36,066 nucleotides of DNA from Bacillota bacterium (GTDB lineage Bacteria > Bacillota > Bacilli > Alicyclobacillales > SLC66), in assembly GCA_026627345.1 (NCBI GenBank), contig JAPNUP010000073.1, positions 1 through 36,066 on the forward strand, read 5' to 3'. Positions 33,463 to 36,066 of this stretch are shown piece by piece. The position numbers and the translations under genes are program-made. Within the stretch, counting starts at the first letter, position 1. Each line of letters opens with the position of its first letter. Under the pieces are notes generated by a model. That model saw only the letters and a program-made list of their open reading frames with translations. It was not told the DNA's origin and ran no database searches.

Positions 33463-33492
33463 TTGACTACATACCCCTGTAGGTATTATAAA
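33463..33492 (+). promoter_or_regulatory. Promoter of the FAD protein gene with operator 2 inside
   Basis: TTGACT (33463-33468), an 18-base spacer and TATAAA (33487-33492). The spacer contains a second palindrome, ATACCCCTGTAGGTAT (33471-33486), which fills it almost exactly. A CsoR/CstR-type repressor bound there would block RNA polymerase; loss of binding on persulfide or copper would release transcription. Confidence 0.7.
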
Positions 33493-33522
33493 GAGAAGAG
33501 AATGTGAAAAGGAGACTGAGTC

Positions 33523-34113
33523 GTGCAATCTCATGAAAACAGACAGGCTGATGTAGTGATCGTTGGTGGCGGGGTGGCGGGTCTTTCTTGCGCGATCTTT
33601 ACGGCAAAGGCTGGACTGCGTACGATCATACTGGATTCACCCGATTCCCAACTTCGCGGCGTGAAGCAAGTGTGGAACTTCCCAGGTTTTGAACAAGGGA
33701 TAGCAGGTGCCGACTGGTTAGCATCGGCGCGTACGCAGGCGGTTTTGCAAGGCGCTGTTGTCCGAGAGGAAAAGGTGGTCGCGCTCGAGCTTCAGGCTCG
33801 TCCTTATACAGCGAAAACTGAAACAGGGAACACCTACGAAGCGCCGTTTCTCGTTCTTGCAGTGAATCTCGGCTCTGAATTACTGGCGACACAGGGTCTC
33901 GAGTTGGCAGTGAACGAATATGTACCGAGTAAGAAGATCCGCTACGTCACTGAGGCACAGTCTAACGGGCAAACGTCCCGTGAGGGTGTATTTGTTGCTG
34001 GTTTGCTAGCGAATCTTCCTAGTCAGTCCGTGATTGCTGCAGGCCAGGGAGCGTTTGTGGGCGTGCAGATCGCCAGCGCCTTTGGACAAAAACCATTCAT
34101 GTGGCATGACTGA
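33523..34113 (+). CDS. Minimal FAD-binding, thioredoxin-reductase-like protein
   Basis: A 196-residue flavoprotein consisting of only the FAD domain of the thioredoxin reductase family. The N terminus has the dinucleotide motif VVIVGGGVAGLSCAIFTAKAG, then WNFPGF, and the C-terminal FAD motif GVFVAGLLANLPSQSVIAAGQGAFVG. The NADPH domain and the CxxC redox site, usually inserted between these, are missing: the protein is about 110-120 residues shorter than thioredoxin reductase, and the only Cys (residue 23, in LSCAIF) lies within the FAD motif. It is therefore not a thioredoxin reductase. The start is GTG 33523 after AAAAGGAG. Its promoter carries CsoR/CstR-like operators, which suggests a role with persulfide or sulfur carriers. 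It ends three bases from the end of the convergent MFS gene. Confidence 0.85.
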   Translation: MQSHENRQADVVIVGGGVAGLSCAIFTAKAGLRTIILDSPDSQLRGVKQVWNFPGFEQGIAGADWLASARTQAVLQGAVVREEKVVALELQARPYTAKTETGNTYEAPFLVLAVNLGSELLATQGLELAVNEYVPSKKIRYVTEAQSNGQTSREGVFVAGLLANLPSQSVIAAGQGAFVGVQIASAFGQKPFMWHD

Positions 34114-34116
34114 CCT

Positions 34117-35541
34117 TCAATGCTCTTTGTGCGGCCTAAGCAAGGTCAACGAGAGCAGGAGGGCTACTAAATAAAAGCCGACAAATACGCGAAAACCTGC
34201 GTCGTTGGAACTTACCAGGGCACTCTCCAGATGAGAGCTCAAAATACCCGCGGTGCCGAGAAATACTTTTGATGCAACGGCAGGCGGTACGCTCAGTTCT
34301 GCCACGACCAAGGCGAGGGTGAGAGATAGAGCCATACCGACATTACGAAAAGTGTAGAACATGCCGGATGCGCTCCCGGTGGCTTCGCGCGGTGCGGATG
34401 ACATCACGGCTTTGGTGAGCGCCGGCCACGCGAGACCATTGGCCACAGACATGATCAGCAAGGGGATGACGATAGCGGTGGTACGCAGTGTCGTGCCGAG
34501 ATTGCCGAGCGCCAAGCCACCGATTGCAAGGAGTATGATCCCTAGAATAACAAGTCGTGCTGGCCCCGCTTTATCGGCGATCATGCCACCTAGCGGGCCC
34601 ATGATCAGTTGCGGTGCGGACAGCGGGATGAGCATCAGTCCGGCATCAAGCGGGCTCATATGGAGCGCTCCTTGCAAATAGATGGTTAATAAAAAGGTGG
34701 TGGCAAAGTAGCCAATCGAGTACGTCAAGGTTACACCGAGTCCTGCGGTGTAGTGACGATGTCTCAGTAACTTGAGATCGAATAGGGGTTGCGGCGCGCG
34801 CGCTTCCAAGCGTGCAAAGGAGATAAATAAGATGACTGCAACGGCAAATAACGTGATGATGCGTCCGGAACCCCATCCCCAAGCTTCTCCCTCTGTCATA
34901 GCGACCAACAGGCCGACAAGGCCCAACCCAAAGGTGAGCATGCCGCCCCAGTCCGTTTTTTGCCGATCCTGACGCGCTGAACCAGGTAGTACCACAAGGG
35001 CTCCAATCATACCGATGACTGCAAAAGGTACGGTGACAAAGAAGATGGAGCGCCAACCTAGCGTGCTGACAAGTGCTCCGCCTGCTACTGGCCCTACGAT
35101 CGAACCGATGACCCACGATGTCGAGTTGATGCCCAGTGCCCGCCCGAGTTGCGCGGAGGGAAAGGTGCGCACGATGATTGGGGTCGCCGTAGCTAGGGCC
35201 AGCGCTGCACCTGTGCCTTGTACGAAGCGAAAGACGATCAGCCAGCCGCCGCTCGGCGCTAGACCACACAAGATCGTGGCCACAGTAAAGATCGCGAGTC
35301 CTCCTAAAAAAATACGTTTCGCACCGATCACGTCGGACCATCTGCCCGCTGGTAACAAGAATAAGGTGCTGGTAATGATGTAGGAGGTCAAGATCCAAAG
35401 GCCAGTGGTGATGCCGATATGTAGTCCTTGCATCAGTTTGGGTAAACCGACAATGACGATCGTGCCATCGAGGTTCGTGATAAAGGAAACTAAGGTCACG
35501 ACCGCAAGCACTGACCATTTTTTCGAGGTGACTTGACTCAT
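34117..35541 (-). CDS. MFS efflux transporter, DHA2 (EmrB/QacA) type
   Basis: A 474-residue membrane protein with about 14 helices that exports drugs or other organic compounds by proton antiport. Features: FITNLDGTIVIVGLPKL in helix 1 (the D1 motif LDxTIVxVALP), the loop 2-3 signature AGRWSDVIGAKRIFLGGL (motif A), FRFVQGTGAALALATATPII (motif B), and GWRSIFFVTVPFAVIG (motif C region). The start is ATG 35541 after AAAGGAG. It is separated by only three bases from the FAD gene end, with no terminator between, so antisense overlap of the transcripts is likely. The MarR regulator two genes away is a natural candidate to control it. Confidence 0.93.
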   Translation of the reverse strand: MSQVTSKKWSVLAVVTLVSFITNLDGTIVIVGLPKLMQGLHIGITTGLWILTSYIITSTLFLLPAGRWSDVIGAKRIFLGGLAIFTVATILCGLAPSGGWLIVFRFVQGTGAALALATATPIIVRTFPSAQLGRALGINSTSWVIGSIVGPVAGGALVSTLGWRSIFFVTVPFAVIGMIGALVVLPGSARQDRQKTDWGGMLTFGLGLVGLLVAMTEGEAWGWGSGRIITLFAVAVILFISFARLEARAPQPLFDLKLLRHRHYTAGLGVTLTYSIGYFATTFLLTIYLQGALHMSPLDAGLMLIPLSAPQLIMGPLGGMIADKAGPARLVILGIILLAIGGLALGNLGTTLRTTAIVIPLLIMSVANGLAWPALTKAVMSSAPREATGSASGMFYTFRNVGMALSLTLALVVAELSVPPAVASKVFLGTAGILSSHLESALVSSNDAGFRVFVGFYLVALLLSLTLLRPHKEH

Positions 35542-35626
35542 GGAAATAGGGTGGCTCCTTTGTATTCAACGACTACGATCTTGCTAGTATAATACATTTT
35601 ACCATCTGCTGCGCAGGAATATCTCC

Positions 35627-35655
35627 TTTACATCCTGTCGAAAATTCGGTATAAT
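35627..35655 (+). promoter_or_regulatory. Promoter of the YdjO-like gene
   Basis: TTTACA (35627-35632), an exact 17-base spacer and a consensus TATAAT (35650-35655). Transcription should begin near 35662, giving a leader of about 100 bases before the TTG start. Confidence 0.82.
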
Positions 35656-35662
35656 GTGGTTA

Positions 35663-35741
35663 TCGACAAATCGGTGAGAACACCTTTCACATGCATCAGC
35701 CTTGGCACCCGCACTTGTGGGTGGCTATTCGTTATTGTCGA
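35663..35741 (+). other. Structured 5' leader of the YdjO-like gene, possible three-way junction
   Basis: TCGACAA (35663-35669) can pair with TTGTCGA (35735-35741). Between them lie two hairpins: GGTG/CACC with an AGAA loop (35673-35684) and CACCC/GGGTG with an eight-base loop (35706-35723). The closing helix ends ten bases before the ribosome binding site. This is a manual fold with no covariation support; it could be a temperature-sensing or stabilising leader, or chance. Confidence 0.42.
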
Positions 35742-35764
35742 GAATGATTATAGGAGGAGTTCAC

Positions 35765-35944
35765 TTGTCGTACTTCAACAATCGCAAACCCACGAGCGAG
35801 CATGTGTATGCAGAGACGGTTATTTGGCAGTGTTCTTCCTGTAACTGTTGGTCGCGAGAGGAATTTGTCTTGGCCAACGAACCGAACTGTCCCGTGTGCA
35901 ACAGTAAGATGAACCGCGAGACCAAAAATATTCGCGTGGAGTAA
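35765..35944 (+). CDS. YdjO-like (cold-inducible) small zinc-ribbon protein
   Basis: A 59-residue protein with a C-terminal zinc ribbon: Cys23, Cys26 and Cys28 in WQCSSCNCWSREEF and Cys42-x2-Cys45 in NCPVCNSKM. This agrees with the YdjO family of bacilli (PF14169 type), described as cold-inducible; the molecular function is unknown. The TTG start at 35765 has GGAGG (35753-35757) seven bases before it, and the protein from there, SYFNNRKPTSEHVY, has the family N terminus. The in-frame region before it is a leader, not coding. Strong promoter, long leader, and a terminator after a repeat hairpin: it is monocistronic. Confidence 0.84.
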   Translation: MSYFNNRKPTSEHVYAETVIWQCSSCNCWSREEFVLANEPNCPVCNSKMNRETKNIRVE

Positions 35945-35958
35945 ATGTCTACGGTGAA

Positions 35959-35982
35959 GAATAAGCGGCTACGCCGTTATTC
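35959..35982. repeat. REP-like hairpin repeat, copy C
   Basis: The 22 bases at 35960-35981 are the exact reverse complement of 13308-13329. With the flanking G and C the outer arms become GAATAA/TTATTC. It lies in the 3' untranslated region of the YdjO-like gene, just before the terminator. In both mRNAs the repeat has the same orientation with respect to transcription. Confidence 0.72.
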
Positions 35983-35987
35983 TGAAT

Positions 35988-36034
35988 AAAAGATCAGAGG
36001 GATGGCCTGGACCGGGGCTCCTCTCTGATCTTTT
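35988..36034 (+). terminator. Terminator of the YdjO-like gene
   Basis: AAAAGATCAGAG pairs with CTCTGATCTTTT over a 23-base loop, followed by C and TT. The AAAA/TTTT feet make it possibly bidirectional. The gene on the other side is outside the window. Confidence 0.75.
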
Positions 36035-36066
36035 CTTATGCCCGCGTTTTCTGACCGTGGCGATAT

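Noticed and set aside
33289-33507. 72-codon open frame after the MarR gene
   Set aside because: It spans the terminator, both operators and the promoter of the FAD gene and has no ribosome binding site.
34646-35569. 307-codon open frame on the minus strand
   Set aside because: Same strand as the MFS gene in a different frame, rich in Arg, His and Cys; a shadow of the transporter.
1-36066. CRISPR arrays, insertion sequences or prophage genes
   Set aside because: No regularly spaced repeats, transposase, integrase or phage structural genes were seen; the tRNA blocks show no attachment-site duplication inside the window.

Overview
The window looks like chromosome from an acidophilic, aerobic, Gram-positive bacterium of the Alicyclobacillaceae type (Bacillota); the genus cannot be fixed from sequence alone. 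The pointers are strong AGGAGG-type ribosome binding sites with many TTG and GTG starts, a leaderless 537-residue family 9 glucanase of the same length and layout as the known Alicyclobacillus acidocaldarius Cel9A, a secreted GH13 amylase, an aa3-type quinol oxidase operon, a YdjO-type zinc ribbon and a CcpA-like operator.

Layout. 1-1340: two tRNA blocks (His partial, Gln, Lys; then Leu, Pro) around an FMN reductase. 1376-3822: a TauE/SafE exporter divergent from DNA polymerase IV, then a fragment resembling an MFS permease. 3830-10931: a peptide/oligosaccharide ABC importer in the order ATPase, ATPase, binding protein, permease, permease, ending with glycerate kinase. 10934-14058: a secreted GH13 amylase and a DedA protein, both on the minus strand. 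14225-16619: an S9 peptidase and an O6-alkylguanine-DNA methyltransferase. 16632-19037: an esterase-GH9 pair (minus). 19213-20145: serine acetyltransferase. 20155-24283: the quinol oxidase operon (minus), led by two very short single-helix membrane proteins that standard gene calling would miss. 24408-29982: oligopeptidase F and a heterodimeric ABC exporter. 29943-32646: a Gly/Phe/Lys-rich membrane protein, a UbiB-like kinase and a small membrane protein (minus). 32776-34113: a MarR regulator and a minimal FAD protein. 34117-35541: a DHA2-type MFS efflux pump (minus). 35627-36034: the YdjO-like gene with a long structured leader, followed by a REP-like hairpin and a terminator.

How the parts fit. 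Peptide and polysaccharide use is one theme: secreted amylase, cytoplasmic GH9, esterase, S9 peptidase, PepF and the family 5 ABC importer. A second theme is sulfur: the TauE/SafE gene and the stand-alone FAD protein, about 31 kb apart, share ATACCC...GGGTAT-type palindromes of the CsoR/CstR operator class, and one of these exactly fills the -35/-10 spacer of the FAD gene promoter. The regulator itself is not in the window.

Most genes are ordinary housekeeping or transport. The best leads are the CstR-type operators with the minimal FAD protein, the two mini-proteins and the leaderless subunit II of the quinol oxidase, the GH13 enzyme lacking both active-site histidines, the dispersed hairpin repeat, and the structured leader of the YdjO-like gene.
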